Part shown: positions 43,416-52,617 of the stretch, piece after piece | Position numbering within the stretch: the stretch's first letter is position 1 | Layout of the letters: each line of letters begins with the position of its first letter | NCBI RefSeq assembly: GCF_002285435.1 | Contig: NZ_NSBT01000037.1 | Span: 806,001 to 870,000, forward strand | Direction: 5' to 3' | DNA length: 64,000 bases | DNA from: Actibacterium ureilyticum | Lineage (GTDB): Bacteria > Pseudomonadota > Alphaproteobacteria > Rhodobacterales > Rhodobacteraceae | Notes under the pieces: model-generated | What the model saw: the letters and a program-made list of their open reading frames with translations, nothing else | What the model was told of the DNA's origin: nothing | Databases searched by the model: none | Made by a program: the position numbers and the translations under genes

Positions 43416-44339
43416 CTAGCCCCAAGGCGGCGCGCCGTCCGCCCGCACCTGCCCGAACACATTCTCGCGGTGCCATTGCAGATTGGCCCGATGCGGCGCG
43501 TCGCGCGGATCGGCAGGCACGATCAGCTTGCCATTGGCGGGCAGAAGCCGGTCCACGACATCGCCCGGGACCTTGTTGCGGGACACCAGGATCGTTTCGC
43601 CATCCTCCGCGACCGAGATCAGGCCGCGATCGAACATCCAGTGCAACGTCCCCGAAAGCGCCAGACCGTTGCGCACGGAATCGCTTCCCTGATGTTCGAC
43701 GGGGCGAATATGGGCGGCCTGCACCTCGGGGCGGCCGCCGCCATTGCGCAGGCGCAGGCCCGACATGGCACAGCGATAGCCATAGGCCGCGCGGACCTTG
43801 CGGCGAAACGCGACATCGCGATAGGCGCGGCGCGTAAGCCGCTCGACCACCGGGCGCTCAAACGGTTCCGCGCCCTCGTCAAATTCGGCGGGCTGCGGGT
43901 TATAGCGCGCGGCCTCGATCCGCTCCAGGTCCTGTGGCAGGCCAAGATTGACGATCCGCACGAAATCCGCCTCCGGCAGCCGACGCACGGCAAGCTGAAC
44001 GGCCCCGCCTGTTCTGGGGGTGCCATCCGGCGCGGCCAGCGCGGTTTCCAATGGAATACCCTCCCGCAAACGCGGGACATCGGCATCGAAGGGCAGGTAA
44101 CTGCCCGGTTCGATCAGGGCCAGGAAACGCCCCGCGACACCGGGTTTCGGGATCACCTGCGATATCCGGGCGACAGCGAAATACCCGCGCGGTCCGGCCT
44201 TGACCGGCTCGTAATAGACGGCCCAATCGCCCACGCCTTCCTCAACGGCCTTGAGATAGCTTCGCGGGAAATCATAGACGACATCGGGTTCGTCATCATA
44301 GATCGAGTCCGTCTTGTGCAACAAAACCAGTTTCACCAT
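43416..44339 (-). CDS. HNH endonuclease with N-terminal PUA/EVE-like domain
   Basis: A 307-residue putative restriction-type nuclease. The C-terminal HNH module (about 190-285) begins YRDVAFRRKVRAAYGYRCAMSGLR, contains the AAHIRPVEHQGSDSVRNGLALS His-Asn core and ends with CHWMFD-like TLHWMFDRGLI. The N-terminal half (about 20-130, GDWAVYYEPVKAGPRGYFAVARI) resembles PUA/EVE-type folds that read modified bases; this assignment is weak. ATG 44339 gives MVKLVLLHKTDSIYDDEP; the longer reading to 44513 has a poor leader. No methyltransferase or McrC partner is nearby. Confidence 0.78.
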   Translation of the reverse strand: MVKLVLLHKTDSIYDDEPDVVYDFPRSYLKAVEEGVGDWAVYYEPVKAGPRGYFAVARISQVIPKPGVAGRFLALIEPGSYLPFDADVPRLREGIPLETALAAPDGTPRTGGAVQLAVRRLPEADFVRIVNLGLPQDLERIEAARYNPQPAEFDEGAEPFERPVVERLTRRAYRDVAFRRKVRAAYGYRCAMSGLRLRNGGGRPEVQAAHIRPVEHQGSDSVRNGLALSGTLHWMFDRGLISVAEDGETILVSRNKVPGDVVDRLLPANGKLIVPADPRDAPHRANLQWHRENVFGQVRADGAPPWG

Positions 44340-44494
44340 GAGGACAGGAAAGCCGCCCAGGCCGAAAATGCAATGGTTTTCGCGCACCAATACCGCCCCC
44401 CAAACCCAAAGCGACGCCCCCCCTGACGCCACGTTCCTGGCGCAGGGGCGGCGAAATCGTGCAGTGTGGCCCTGCATAGCCGGAGGGGGACGCG

Positions 44495-45289
44495 ATGACC
44501 GATCTTGTGACACTGACCATCGAACACCACGTGGCGCGGGCGACGTTGAATCGGCCCGACAAGAAGAACGCGCTGAGCCTGGAGATGCTGTCAGCCCTGA
44601 CCGAAACGGCGCAGGCGATCCAGGCGCGGGACGATATTCGCGCGGTGGTGATCCATGGCGCGGGTGGGGTGTTCAGCGCGGGCATCGACTTGGCCGACCT
44701 GATGGGCCTGGCGCCGCGGCTGGACGAGATCAAGCACCAGATGCGCAACCCGCCCGAGGGCGATGCCGCGAACCTGTTCCAGAAGCCCGTGACGGTCTGG
44801 GCCGCGCTGCCGGTGCCGGTGATCGCCGCCATCGAGGACGTGTGTTTCGGCGCCGGGATGCAGCTGGCCCTGGGCGCCGATTTCCGCATTGCCGCGCCCG
44901 ATGCCCGCCTGTCGATCATGGAGGCGAAATGGGGCCTGATCCCGGATATGGGGCTGAGCCAATCCCTGCCCCGGCTGATGCGTGCCGATCAGGCGAAAGA
45001 GCTGGTGATGACGGGCCGCGTGCTGGATGCGGCCGAGGCCGCGTCGCTGGGCCTTGTGACCCGCCTCGCCGATGATCCGCTTCAGGCCGCGCTGACGATG
45101 GCCGGTGATCTGGCCGCGAAATCCCCCGACGCGATCCGCGCGGGCAAGACGCTGGTTGATGCGGCCTGGGCCACCGACCCCGCCACCCTGGCGCTGGAGG
45201 CCGAGTTGCAGGCGCAGATCATGGGCGCGCCGAACCAGATGGAGGCGGTGATGGCCCAGATGCAGAAACGGGCGCCCAGCTTCACCTGA
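44495..45289 (+). CDS. Enoyl-CoA hydratase/isomerase (crotonase) family protein
   Basis: CoA-ester enzyme of 264 residues. The oxyanion-hole strands are VFSAGIDLADL (about 61-71) and FGAGMQLALGADFRIA (about 118-133). The second active-site region is MEAKWGLIPDMGLSQSLPRL, where family enzymes carry Glu or Asp. The C-terminal helix is AVMAQMQKRAPSF. The crotonase call is secure, but hydratase versus isomerase activity is undetermined. Divergent from the HNH gene. Confidence 0.88.
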   Translation: MTDLVTLTIEHHVARATLNRPDKKNALSLEMLSALTETAQAIQARDDIRAVVIHGAGGVFSAGIDLADLMGLAPRLDEIKHQMRNPPEGDAANLFQKPVTVWAALPVPVIAAIEDVCFGAGMQLALGADFRIAAPDARLSIMEAKWGLIPDMGLSQSLPRLMRADQAKELVMTGRVLDAAEAASLGLVTRLADDPLQAALTMAGDLAAKSPDAIRAGKTLVDAAWATDPATLALEAELQAQIMGAPNQMEAVMAQMQKRAPSFT

Positions 45290-45320
45290 GCGCCCACCCC
45301 TTTTTCCCGGCCTTGGTCGC

Positions 45321-45752
45321 TTAGCGCACGACGTAGACCGAACAATCCGAATGCCGGACCACCCGCGCGGCGTTGGGGCCCAGCAGGTAGTCCTTCAACT
45401 CGGGCTTGTGGCTGCCGATCACGATCAGATCGCTGCCCGCCGCGCGGGCGGCTTTCAGGATCTGTTCATAGGCCTTGCCGGTGGCGATCACATGCCGCAC
45501 CTGGGCGTTGGCCTCGGCCCCGATATGCTTTTCGACAAAGGCGTTCAGCAGGTCGCGCGACTTGTCGACCGCCTTGTCGTGAAAGCGCTTGTCAAAGGCC
45601 TGCCCCACCACCGACATGCCGAAATCCGGCACCACGGTGATGACATCCAGCCGCGCCCCGTCCAGCCCCGCCAGCTCGGCGGCGCGTTGCAGGACCTTGA
45701 CGTCATGTTCGGGCTGGCTGATGTCGATGGCACACAGGATCGAGCTGCTCAT
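45321..45752 (-). CDS. Universal stress protein (UspA family)
   Basis: A 143-residue alpha/beta protein (ILCAIDISQPEHDVKVLQRAA, ending DCSVYVVR). The usual ATP-binding pattern G-2x-G-9x-G-S/T is only partly kept: GSHKPELKDYLLGPN lacks the second glycine and the final Ser/Thr, so ATP binding is uncertain. The start overlaps the TRAP permease stop as ATGA; UspA proteins in TRAP operons are known to regulate uptake (as TeaD does for ectoine), so it probably modulates this transporter. Confidence 0.9.
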   Translation of the reverse strand: MSSSILCAIDISQPEHDVKVLQRAAELAGLDGARLDVITVVPDFGMSVVGQAFDKRFHDKAVDKSRDLLNAFVEKHIGAEANAQVRHVIATGKAYEQILKAARAAGSDLIVIGSHKPELKDYLLGPNAARVVRHSDCSVYVVR

Positions 45753-48361
45753 GCGACCACTCCTTCTTCCTCGCGCGGGGCGCGCGCGTTCTGCAAAAAG
45801 GCGATCAGGGCCAACAGCGCCAGCGCCGGGATGAACACCAGTTCCTTGGGCAGCTGGCTGGCCGCCGCCTGCACCGATTTCAGCGTGACGGGGTCGTCGG
45901 CATAGAAATCGAAGCTTTGCAGCGTTTCGGCAAAGGGCGAGCTGAAGCTGGGTTCATCCATCTTCACCACATCCCCCTCGGGCAACAGCAGAAGGCCCGT
46001 CGCCTCGAGCCGTTCGGCCGCGCCACCCGGCCCGATGGGCACGACCAGCGTGGTTTCCTTGACCTCGCCCGTATCGAAATCGGGGCCAGAGACCACCAAG
46101 CGCATGTCCGAGCCTTCGGCCGCCTCGCCCAGCGCCTGTTCGAACGCGGCGGGCGCGATCGACTGGAACGGCGGCTGAATCCGGTTCATCACGTAATCGG
46201 GCCGGAATAGCACGAAGGCGATCAGCACAAGCGCCACGCTTTCATAGATCCGGCTGCGGGTGATGAACCAGCCCATGGTGCCCGCGGTAAAGACCAGGAT
46301 CGCGATGGTCGCCACCACGAAGATCAATATCCCCTTGGCCCATCCCACGTCGATCAGCAACAGGTCGGTGTTGAAGATGAAGACGAAGGGCAACGCCACG
46401 GTCCGCAGGCTGTAGAAGAAGCCGATGAACCCGGTGCGGATCGCATCGCCCCCCGACACGGCGGCGGCGGCGAAACTGGCCAGCCCCACCGGCGGGGTCA
46501 CATCCGCCATGATGCCGAAATAGAACACGAACAGGTGCACCGCGATCAGCGGCACGATCAGCCCCGATTGCGCGCCCAGCTCCACCACGACCCCCGCCAT
46601 CAGCGAGCTGACGACGATATAATTGGCCGTGGTCGGCAGGCCCATGCCCAGCACCAGGCTGAGCAGACCCACCATGATCAGCATCAGGATCAGGTTGCCG
46701 CCCGACAGGAACTCGACCAGGTCGGCCATCACCTGCCCCACGCCGGTCAGCGTCACGGTGCCCACGATCACACCGGCGGTGGCCGTGGCCAGGCCGATGC
46801 CGATCATGTTGCGTGCCCCGTCGATCAACCCCTGGATCAGGTCGGCTACCCCATCGCGGAACGCGTTGGCGGTGTCGCTCTGGCCGCGGAACATCGCCTT
46901 GAGCGGGCGCTGTGTCAGCAGGATCGCAAACAGCAGCATCGTTGCCCAGAACGCCGACAGGCCTGGCGATTTCTGTTCGATCATCAGGAAGTAAACCAGC
47001 ACGATGATCGGCAGCAGGTAATAGAGGCCGGCCTTATAGATCTCAGCCACCACGGGCAGTTCGACATGTTCGGCATTGGGGTCGTCGGGTTCCAGATCCG
47101 GCACCTGAGCGGCCAGCCGCAGCAGGACGACATAGGCCACGAAGACCAGCGCCGCCAGCAGCCAACCGGCGCCCGCAGGGACCATGCCCACGATCCATTT
47201 GACCGGGTATTGCACGCCATAGCACAGCGCCGCGAACCCGGCAAAGAACAGCGCCATGCCGCCGATGGTCTTGCCCATGCTGACGACCCGGTTGCCCAGG
47301 GTGGGCATGTTCCGCTTCACCGCCTCAAGATGCACGATATAGACCAGCGCCATATAGGAGATGATGGCCGGCAGGAAGGCATGGGTGATGACCTCGACAT
47401 AGGAAATCCCCACATATTCCACCATCAGAAACGCCGCCGCGCCCATGACGGGCGGCATGATCTGACCGTTGACCGAAGATGCGACCTCGACCGCGCCAGC
47501 CTGTTCGCTGGAAAAGCCCACGCGTTTCATCAGCGGGATGGTGAAGGTGCCGGTGGTCACCACGTTGGCGATGGACGAGCCCGAGATCAGCCCGGTTGCG
47601 GCCGAGCCGACAACCGCGGCCTTGGCCGGGCCACCGCGCAGGTGCCCCAGCGCGCCGAACGCCATCTTGATGAAGTAATTCCCGGCCCCCGCCTTATCCA
47701 GCAACGCGCCGAACAGCACGAACAGGAAGACGAACTTGGTCGACACGCCCAGCGCGATGCCGAACACCCCTTCGGAGGTGATCCACATATGGCTCATCGC
47801 CTTTTTCAGGCTGGCGCCCTTCCAGCGGATGACATCGGGCACCCATTCGGACGAGCCGAAGAAGACATAGAGCAGAAAGATCGTCGCGATGATCGCCATT
47901 GCCGGACCCAGCGCGCGGCGCGCGGCCTCGAACAGCAGGATCAGCCCGGCCAGCGCGAACCATTTGTCCATGTCATCGGCCAACCCGCCGCTATCGACGA
48001 TCTTCTGATAGAAGAAATAGCCGTAAAGCGCGATGAAGGCGCCCGCCACGGCCATGATCCAGTCCTGGATCGGAATGTAGTGGCGCGGGCTGGATTTCAG
48101 CGCGGGATAGGCGCAGAAGGCCAGAAAGATCGCAAAGGCCAGGTGGATCTGGCGGCTGTTGTTGATCACATCGCCGGGCAGCAGCACATTCGCCAAGGGC
48201 GAGGCAAGCACGACCTGAAAGACCGACCAGACCACGGCCAGAACGGCAAGAAACGTGCCCACGGCCCCGGCAGGGCTGCGCGCACCGGAATCTGTGGCGG
48301 CGACGAGTTCCTGAAGCTCGGCTTCGGAAAGCGCGCGCCCCTTGGACGAGTTGTCCGACAT
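45749..48361 (-). CDS. TAXI-type TRAP transporter permease, fused small and large subunits (with DUF3394)
   Basis: Sodium-driven secondary transporter of 870 residues combining the 4TM DctQ-like and 12TM DctM-like parts. The N-terminal membrane region covers about 40-200, the DctM core about 210-730 (LLDKAGAGNYFIKMAFG, PPVMGAAAFLMVEYVG, GLPTTANYIVVSSLMAG and MADVTPPVGLASFAAAA), and a C-terminal DUF3394 domain about 725-870 with one final membrane helix. ATG 48361 was chosen over 48409 for the better N-terminus. The cognate binding protein is encoded 145 bases upstream. Substrate likely a small carboxylate or amino acid; unproven. Confidence 0.95.
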   Translation of the reverse strand: MSDNSSKGRALSEAELQELVAATDSGARSPAGAVGTFLAVLAVVWSVFQVVLASPLANVLLPGDVINNSRQIHLAFAIFLAFCAYPALKSSPRHYIPIQDWIMAVAGAFIALYGYFFYQKIVDSGGLADDMDKWFALAGLILLFEAARRALGPAMAIIATIFLLYVFFGSSEWVPDVIRWKGASLKKAMSHMWITSEGVFGIALGVSTKFVFLFVLFGALLDKAGAGNYFIKMAFGALGHLRGGPAKAAVVGSAATGLISGSSIANVVTTGTFTIPLMKRVGFSSEQAGAVEVASSVNGQIMPPVMGAAAFLMVEYVGISYVEVITHAFLPAIISYMALVYIVHLEAVKRNMPTLGNRVVSMGKTIGGMALFFAGFAALCYGVQYPVKWIVGMVPAGAGWLLAALVFVAYVVLLRLAAQVPDLEPDDPNAEHVELPVVAEIYKAGLYYLLPIIVLVYFLMIEQKSPGLSAFWATMLLFAILLTQRPLKAMFRGQSDTANAFRDGVADLIQGLIDGARNMIGIGLATATAGVIVGTVTLTGVGQVMADLVEFLSGGNLILMLIMVGLLSLVLGMGLPTTANYIVVSSLMAGVVVELGAQSGLIVPLIAVHLFVFYFGIMADVTPPVGLASFAAAAVSGGDAIRTGFIGFFYSLRTVALPFVFIFNTDLLLIDVGWAKGILIFVVATIAILVFTAGTMGWFITRSRIYESVALVLIAFVLFRPDYVMNRIQPPFQSIAPAAFEQALGEAAEGSDMRLVVSGPDFDTGEVKETTLVVPIGPGGAAERLEATGLLLLPEGDVVKMDEPSFSSPFAETLQSFDFYADDPVTLKSVQAAASQLPKELVFIPALALLALIAFLQNARAPREEEGVVA

Positions 48362-48467
48362 ATCACTGGTTCCCTGTTGTGCCGCAAATCGGCGGCGGGT
48401 TTGACGCAATGGCGTTTGAACGCCTTTTCTTTATCTGCAGGCTCTGCCTTGGCCCGCGAAATCGGCG

Positions 48468-48485
48468 GGGGGCGCGAACGCCCCC
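48468..48485 (-). other. Stable intercistronic hairpin between TAXI binding protein and TRAP permease
   Basis: Read on the minus strand: 7-bp stem GGGGGCG/CGCCCCC with a TTCG tetraloop, 22 bases after the binding protein stop. No T-run follows. Probably stabilises or down-tunes the permease message relative to the binding-protein message. Confidence 0.55.
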
Positions 48486-48506
48486 TGCCCTGTCACGAAG
48501 GCCGGA

Positions 48507-49472
48507 TCACTCGATCCAGCCCTTTTCCTTGTAATACTTGGCCGCGCCGGGATGCAGCGGGGCCGACAGACCGGCGGTTGCCATTTCCTCGGGGGTGAGG
48601 TTGGCAAAGGCCGGGTGCAGTTTCTTGAAGTCTTCGAAATTGTCGAAGACCGAAGCGACCACGGCATAGACCGCCTCTTCGGAGACCGCGTCCGAGGTCA
48701 CGAAGGTCGCGCCGACACCGAAGGTTGCGGTGTCACTGTCCGACCCGCGATACATGCCGCCCGGGATGGTGGCCGCGCGGTAATAGGAATTGTCGGCGAT
48801 CAGCTTGTCGACGACCTCGCCATCCACGGTCACCAGAACGGAATCGCAGGCGGTCGTGGCTTCCTGGATCGAGCCCGAGGGGTGACCCACGGTATAGACC
48901 ATCGCGTCGATCTGGTTGTCGCACAGCGCGGCGGATTGCTCGGCGGCCTTCAGCTCGGTCGCCAGGCCCAGGTCATCGGTGGTCCAGCCCTTGGCTTCCA
49001 TCAGCACTTCCATCGTGCCGCGCTGACCGGAACCGGGGTTGCCGATATTGACGCGCTTGCCCTTCAGATCGTCGAAATTGGTGATGCCCGCATCGGCGCG
49101 CGCCACGACGGTAAAGGGTTCGGGGTGAACCGAAAACACCGCGCGCAGACCTTCGAACGGACCGGCATCCTCGAATTTCGAGGTGCCGTTATAGGCGTGG
49201 TACTGCCAGTCGGACTGGGCGACACCGAATTCCAGCTCGCCCTCGCGGATGGTGTTGATGTTATAGACCGACCCGCCCGTGGATTCGACCGAGCAGCGGA
49301 TGCCGTGCTCTTTGCGGCCCTTGTTCACAAGCCGGCAGATGGCGCCGCCGGTCGGGTAATACACACCCGTCACGCCGCCCGTGCCAATCGTGATGAACTC
49401 TTCGGCCATCACCGGTGCCGCCATGGCACCCAGAGCAACCGCTGCAACGGTCAGCTTCAGTTTCGCAAACAT
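48507..49472 (-). CDS. TAXI family TRAP transporter solute-binding protein
   Basis: Periplasmic receptor of 321 residues with a signal peptide (about 1-23, ending PVMAE). Family features: [75 protein letters not shown] and [19 protein letters not shown]. Many TAXI proteins bind glutamate or glutamine. ATG 49472 gives the proper signal peptide; the upstream start at 49508 is unlikely. It leads the operon with the fused permease and UspA. Confidence 0.93.
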   Translation of the reverse strand: MFAKLKLTVAAVALGAMAAPVMAEEFITIGTGGVTGVYYPTGGAICRLVNKGRKEHGIRCSVESTGGSVYNINTIREGELEFGVAQSDWQYHAYNGTSKFEDAGPFEGLRAVFSVHPEPFTVVARADAGITNFDDLKGKRVNIGNPGSGQRGTMEVLMEAKGWTTDDLGLATELKAAEQSAALCDNQIDAMVYTVGHPSGSIQEATTACDSVLVTVDGEVVDKLIADNSYYRAATIPGGMYRGSDSDTATFGVGATFVTSDAVSEEAVYAVVASVFDNFEDFKKLHPAFANLTPEEMATAGLSAPLHPGAAKYYKEKGWIE

Positions 49473-49514
49473 CTTACACTCCCTTTGGTTGATGTTTATC
49501 GGATACACAAATCA

Positions 49515-50387
49515 TCACTCGGTCCAGAACTCTCCCAGCCGGTGATTTTTCGCTTCGACGTCCTGGATGCGTTGCTGGGCGGCGGGACCTGCCCGTTTCA
49601 CCAGCATGCCGATGATGGTTTCCACCAGCACCAGCGTCGCAACATAGGACGAGAAGAATTGCGGGCTGTCGGTGCTGTGGATCAGCCCGACAGTCGCGTG
49701 TTTCAGTGCAGGGCACGCGTGATTGTCGGTCAGCACGACCACACCCGCCCCACGTTCGCGCGCCATTTCCACCGCCAGGATCGACCGGCGGGCAAAGGGC
49801 GCGGTGGTGATCACCACCAGCACGTCGCGATTGCTGAGATGCGTCATCGACGACGACAACGACGCCCCCATCCGGCCCGCGATGAACCAGTTGGGCGCAA
49901 AGTAATTGCCCATATAGGCCATGTATTCCACGATGCCCGTGACCCCGAACGCGCCGAACAGCGTCACGTTGCGCGCCCGGTGCAGCAGCTCGACCACCTG
50001 TTCCAGCCGCGCCGCATCGACCGACCGCACCAGGGTTTCGATATTGCCGATACAGGCCTGTGCCTGGCGGTTCAGGAACGGCGCGCCGACCTTGGTGTCA
50101 TCTTCGCTTTGCAGCCGTTCGGCCTTGTTGGAAAAGGACACGAACTGCCGACCGACCGCATGGCGGCTCAGCTCGCGCAGCTCTTCGTAATTGTCAAAGC
50201 CCAGCGCCCGCGCCAGCCGCGAGAACGTCGCCGGGGCCAACCCGGTCGACCCCGAAATCGACCGCAACGAGCGCGTCGCCACATCCACCGGATTGGCCAC
50301 GACGTAATCCGCAGCCACCTGCAACTTCGCGCTGAGCCCGTCATACTCGGCGGCGATCTTGTCCTGGATCGTGATCGTCTCGTCCAT
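49515..50387 (-). CDS. MurR/RpiR family transcriptional regulator
   Basis: A 290-residue regulator. N-terminal HTH_6 domain (about 5-80, LSAKLQVAADYVVANPVDVATRSL, then STGLAPATFSRLARALGF) and C-terminal SIS domain (about 125-270, ARNVTLFGAFGVTGIVEYMAYMG and ISNRDVLVVITTAPFARR-type phosphate-binding loop TTAPFARRS). The start is ATG 50387; TTG 50414 is an alternative. It precedes the TRAP operon on the same strand and is divergent from a class III aminotransferase. Two inverted repeats in the intergenic region are its likely binding sites. Confidence 0.9.
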   Translation of the reverse strand: MDETITIQDKIAAEYDGLSAKLQVAADYVVANPVDVATRSLRSISGSTGLAPATFSRLARALGFDNYEELRELSRHAVGRQFVSFSNKAERLQSEDDTKVGAPFLNRQAQACIGNIETLVRSVDAARLEQVVELLHRARNVTLFGAFGVTGIVEYMAYMGNYFAPNWFIAGRMGASLSSSMTHLSNRDVLVVITTAPFARRSILAVEMARERGAGVVVLTDNHACPALKHATVGLIHSTDSPQFFSSYVATLVLVETIIGMLVKRAGPAAQQRIQDVEAKNHRLGEFWTE

Positions 50388-50406
50388 GCCCCACCCAAGG
50401 ATTCGC

Positions 50407-50463
50407 TGAAACAAAGCGTTTCATTCGTTTTATGGCTTGTCAATGATTGAAACGTATGTTTCA
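50407..50463. promoter_or_regulatory. Pair of TGAAAC/GTTTCA inverted repeats, probable RpiR operator
   Basis: Two copies of TGAAAC...GTTTCA: one at 50407-50423 with a 5-base spacer and one at 50448-50463 with a 4-base spacer, about four helical turns apart centre to centre. They lie between the divergent rpiR-type gene and the aminotransferase gene, so one bound regulator pair could control both sides. Confidence 0.7.
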
Positions 50464-50513
50464 GATCTGGAACGGCGTAAGACATTCGCCGCAACGCCAA
50501 CTGGTCAGGGTGG

Positions 50514-51839
50514 ATGCCTGTGACTCATATCTTTCCGCGACACTGCCACGCCAAGCTGCCTGTGATATCGCACGGCGATGGACCTTATCTGAGTGATAAG
50601 GATGGTAAAAAATACCTCGACGGATCGGGCGGTGCCGCGGTCTCGTGCCTGGGGCACAGCGATGCGGCCGTGGCGCAGGCGATCCGCGACCAGCTGGGGC
50701 GCACGGCCTTCGCGCATACCGGGTTCTTTACCTCGGACGCCGCTGAAACACTGGCCGATTCGCTGATTTCGCACGCACCGGGCGATCTGGACCGCGTCTA
50801 TCTGGTGTCGGGCGGGTCGGAGGCGATGGAGGCCGCGCTGAAGCTGGCCCGGCAATACATGCTGGAAACCGGCCAGCCCGACCGCTGCCGGATCATCGCC
50901 CGCCGCCAAAGCTATCACGGCAACACGCTGGGCGCGCTGGCCACCGGCGGGAACCAGTGGCGCCGCGCGCCCTTCGATCCGCTGATGATCGACACCACCC
51001 ATATCGCGCCCTGCTATGCCTATCGCGACCAGGCGCCGGACGAAACGCCCGAAGCCTACGGCCAGCGCGTCGCTGACGAGCTGGAGGCCGAAATCCAGCG
51101 CCTGGGTCCCGAAACGGTCATGGCCTTTGTCGCCGAACCCGTGGTCGGCGCGACCGCCGGGGCGGTGCCGCCGGTGCCGGGCTATTTCAAGCGCATCCGC
51201 CAGATCTGCGACCGCCACGGCGTGCTGCTGATCCTGGACGAGGTGATGTGCGGCATGGGCCGGACCGGAACCCTGTTTGCCTGTGAACAGGACGGGATCG
51301 CACCCGATATCCTGGCCATCGCCAAGGGGCTGGGCGCGGGCTATCAGCCCATCGGCGCGATGCTTTGCACCGCACGGATCTATGACGCGATTGCCGACGG
51401 GACGGGGTTTTTCCAGCACGGCCACACCTATATGGGCCATCCGGTGGCCGCCGCCGCTGCCGGTGCGGTCCTGACCCGGCTGACACGGGACGGGCTGGTG
51501 GACCGGGCCGCGCAGATGGGGAACAAACTGCGCGCGGCCTTGCAGGATGCGTTTGGCCAGCACCCGCATATCGGCGACATCCGGGGGCGCGGGCTGTTCC
51601 TGGGCCTGGAGATCGTGGCGGATCGCGAAACCAAGGCCCCCTTCGACCCCGCCCGCGCGATCCACAAGCATCTGAAACGCACCGCGTTCGAGGCCGGGCT
51701 GATCTGTTACCCGATGGGCGGCACGATCGACGGGCAGCGGGGCGATCACATCCTGCTGGCGCCGCCCTTCATCATCGACGACAGCCATGTGGCCGAGATC
51801 GTGGATAAGCTGCGCACGACATTCGCCGCCGTGCTCTAG
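50514..51839 (+). CDS. Class III aminotransferase (omega-amino compound type)
   Basis: PLP-dependent transaminase of 441 residues. Hallmarks: YLVSGGSEAMEAALKLARQY (phosphate-binding region), RRQSYHGNTLGAL, FVAEPVVGATAGAVPP, ILDEVMCGMGRTG and the PLP-lysine segment ILAIAKGLGAGYQPIGAM. It shares a control region with the RpiR/TRAP genes, so it probably transaminates the amino compound imported by the TRAP system. ATG 50514 and GTG 50520 are close alternatives. Exact substrate unknown. Confidence 0.9.
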   Translation: MPVTHIFPRHCHAKLPVISHGDGPYLSDKDGKKYLDGSGGAAVSCLGHSDAAVAQAIRDQLGRTAFAHTGFFTSDAAETLADSLISHAPGDLDRVYLVSGGSEAMEAALKLARQYMLETGQPDRCRIIARRQSYHGNTLGALATGGNQWRRAPFDPLMIDTTHIAPCYAYRDQAPDETPEAYGQRVADELEAEIQRLGPETVMAFVAEPVVGATAGAVPPVPGYFKRIRQICDRHGVLLILDEVMCGMGRTGTLFACEQDGIAPDILAIAKGLGAGYQPIGAMLCTARIYDAIADGTGFFQHGHTYMGHPVAAAAAGAVLTRLTRDGLVDRAAQMGNKLRAALQDAFGQHPHIGDIRGRGLFLGLEIVADRETKAPFDPARAIHKHLKRTAFEAGLICYPMGGTIDGQRGDHILLAPPFIIDDSHVAEIVDKLRTTFAAVL

Positions 51840-51852
51840 CGCGGCGCGCGGA

Positions 51853-52527
51853 TCAGCCCCGGCTGGCGACCCAGACGGTGCGGGTCGACAGATCGGGGTC
51901 GTTCACAAAGCCCGCATCGCGCAGGATGTTCTTGCACCGGCGCATCCCGTCGACCTGGTAGACGCCGGGGTGGAACTCGACCACCACCGACCGGATGCCG
52001 GTCAGGTCGGCATGTTCCAGAAACGCCAGCTCGCCGCCTTCGATATCCATCAGCAGGATGTCGGGGGACAGCTCGGCCCGCAGCGCGTCATAGCTGGCGG
52101 TGGGCACCTGAACGGTTTCGCGCGCCCCCGACGGGTCGCGGTCCAGCGACGAGCCCAGGAAGCTGTTGTGGAGCTGAAACGGCAGGGTCTCGGGCCGGTC
52201 CGGCGCGCTGATCAGGACCTGGTTGCGCACCTCGATCACATCGCTCAGGCCGTTCAGATCGTAAAGCGCGCGGATATGCGGGATCAGGTTCGGGTTGCCC
52301 TCGAACGACACCATCCGCGCGGGTTTGCAGTTATGCGCCGTCACCCCACCGACCACGCCCAGCCCCGCGCCCAGTTCCAGCACGGTATCGCCCGCGCGCA
52401 CGACGGCCAACGCGCCGGCGATCTCCTGCCCCTCGTACCGGGCGGCGTTGATGCGCTGAATGCGGTTGTCGTTCAGGAAGGGCGATTGAGGCACCTTCAC
52501 CCCGTGGCATTCTGCTGCGATCTCCAT
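51853..52527 (-). CDS. FkbM family methyltransferase
   Basis: SAM-dependent methyltransferase of 224 residues. SAM-binding motif I is VLELGAGLGVVGG (about 49-61), followed by FEGNPNLIPHI and the conserved acidic/EGGE motif MDIEGGELAFLEHADL. GGAGCAGGG precedes ATG 52527. FkbM enzymes O-methylate sugars or polyketides; here the target is unknown. It stands alone, convergent with the aminotransferase gene. Confidence 0.85.
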   Translation of the reverse strand: MEIAAECHGVKVPQSPFLNDNRIQRINAARYEGQEIAGALAVVRAGDTVLELGAGLGVVGGVTAHNCKPARMVSFEGNPNLIPHIRALYDLNGLSDVIEVRNQVLISAPDRPETLPFQLHNSFLGSSLDRDPSGARETVQVPTASYDALRAELSPDILLMDIEGGELAFLEHADLTGIRSVVVEFHPGVYQVDGMRRCKNILRDAGFVNDPDLSTRTVWVASRG

Positions 52528-52617
52528 CCCTGCTCCTGTCGCTGGCTTGCCGCGCGGTCCGGGCCGCCGGTTTCGCCCCGACATTAGCCGCAGCCGCAGG
52601 TCACCGCCATACGGATT

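Noticed and set aside
46535-48598. Plus-strand reading frame of 687 codons antisense to the TRAP permease
   Set aside because: Biased to His, Arg, Gln and Asp, with no recognisable family; it mirrors the TRAP permease codon pattern.
48552-50450. Plus-strand reading frame of 632 codons across the TAXI receptor and RpiR genes
   Set aside because: Spans two well-supported genes and their intergenic region in the opposite direction; composition is non-protein-like.
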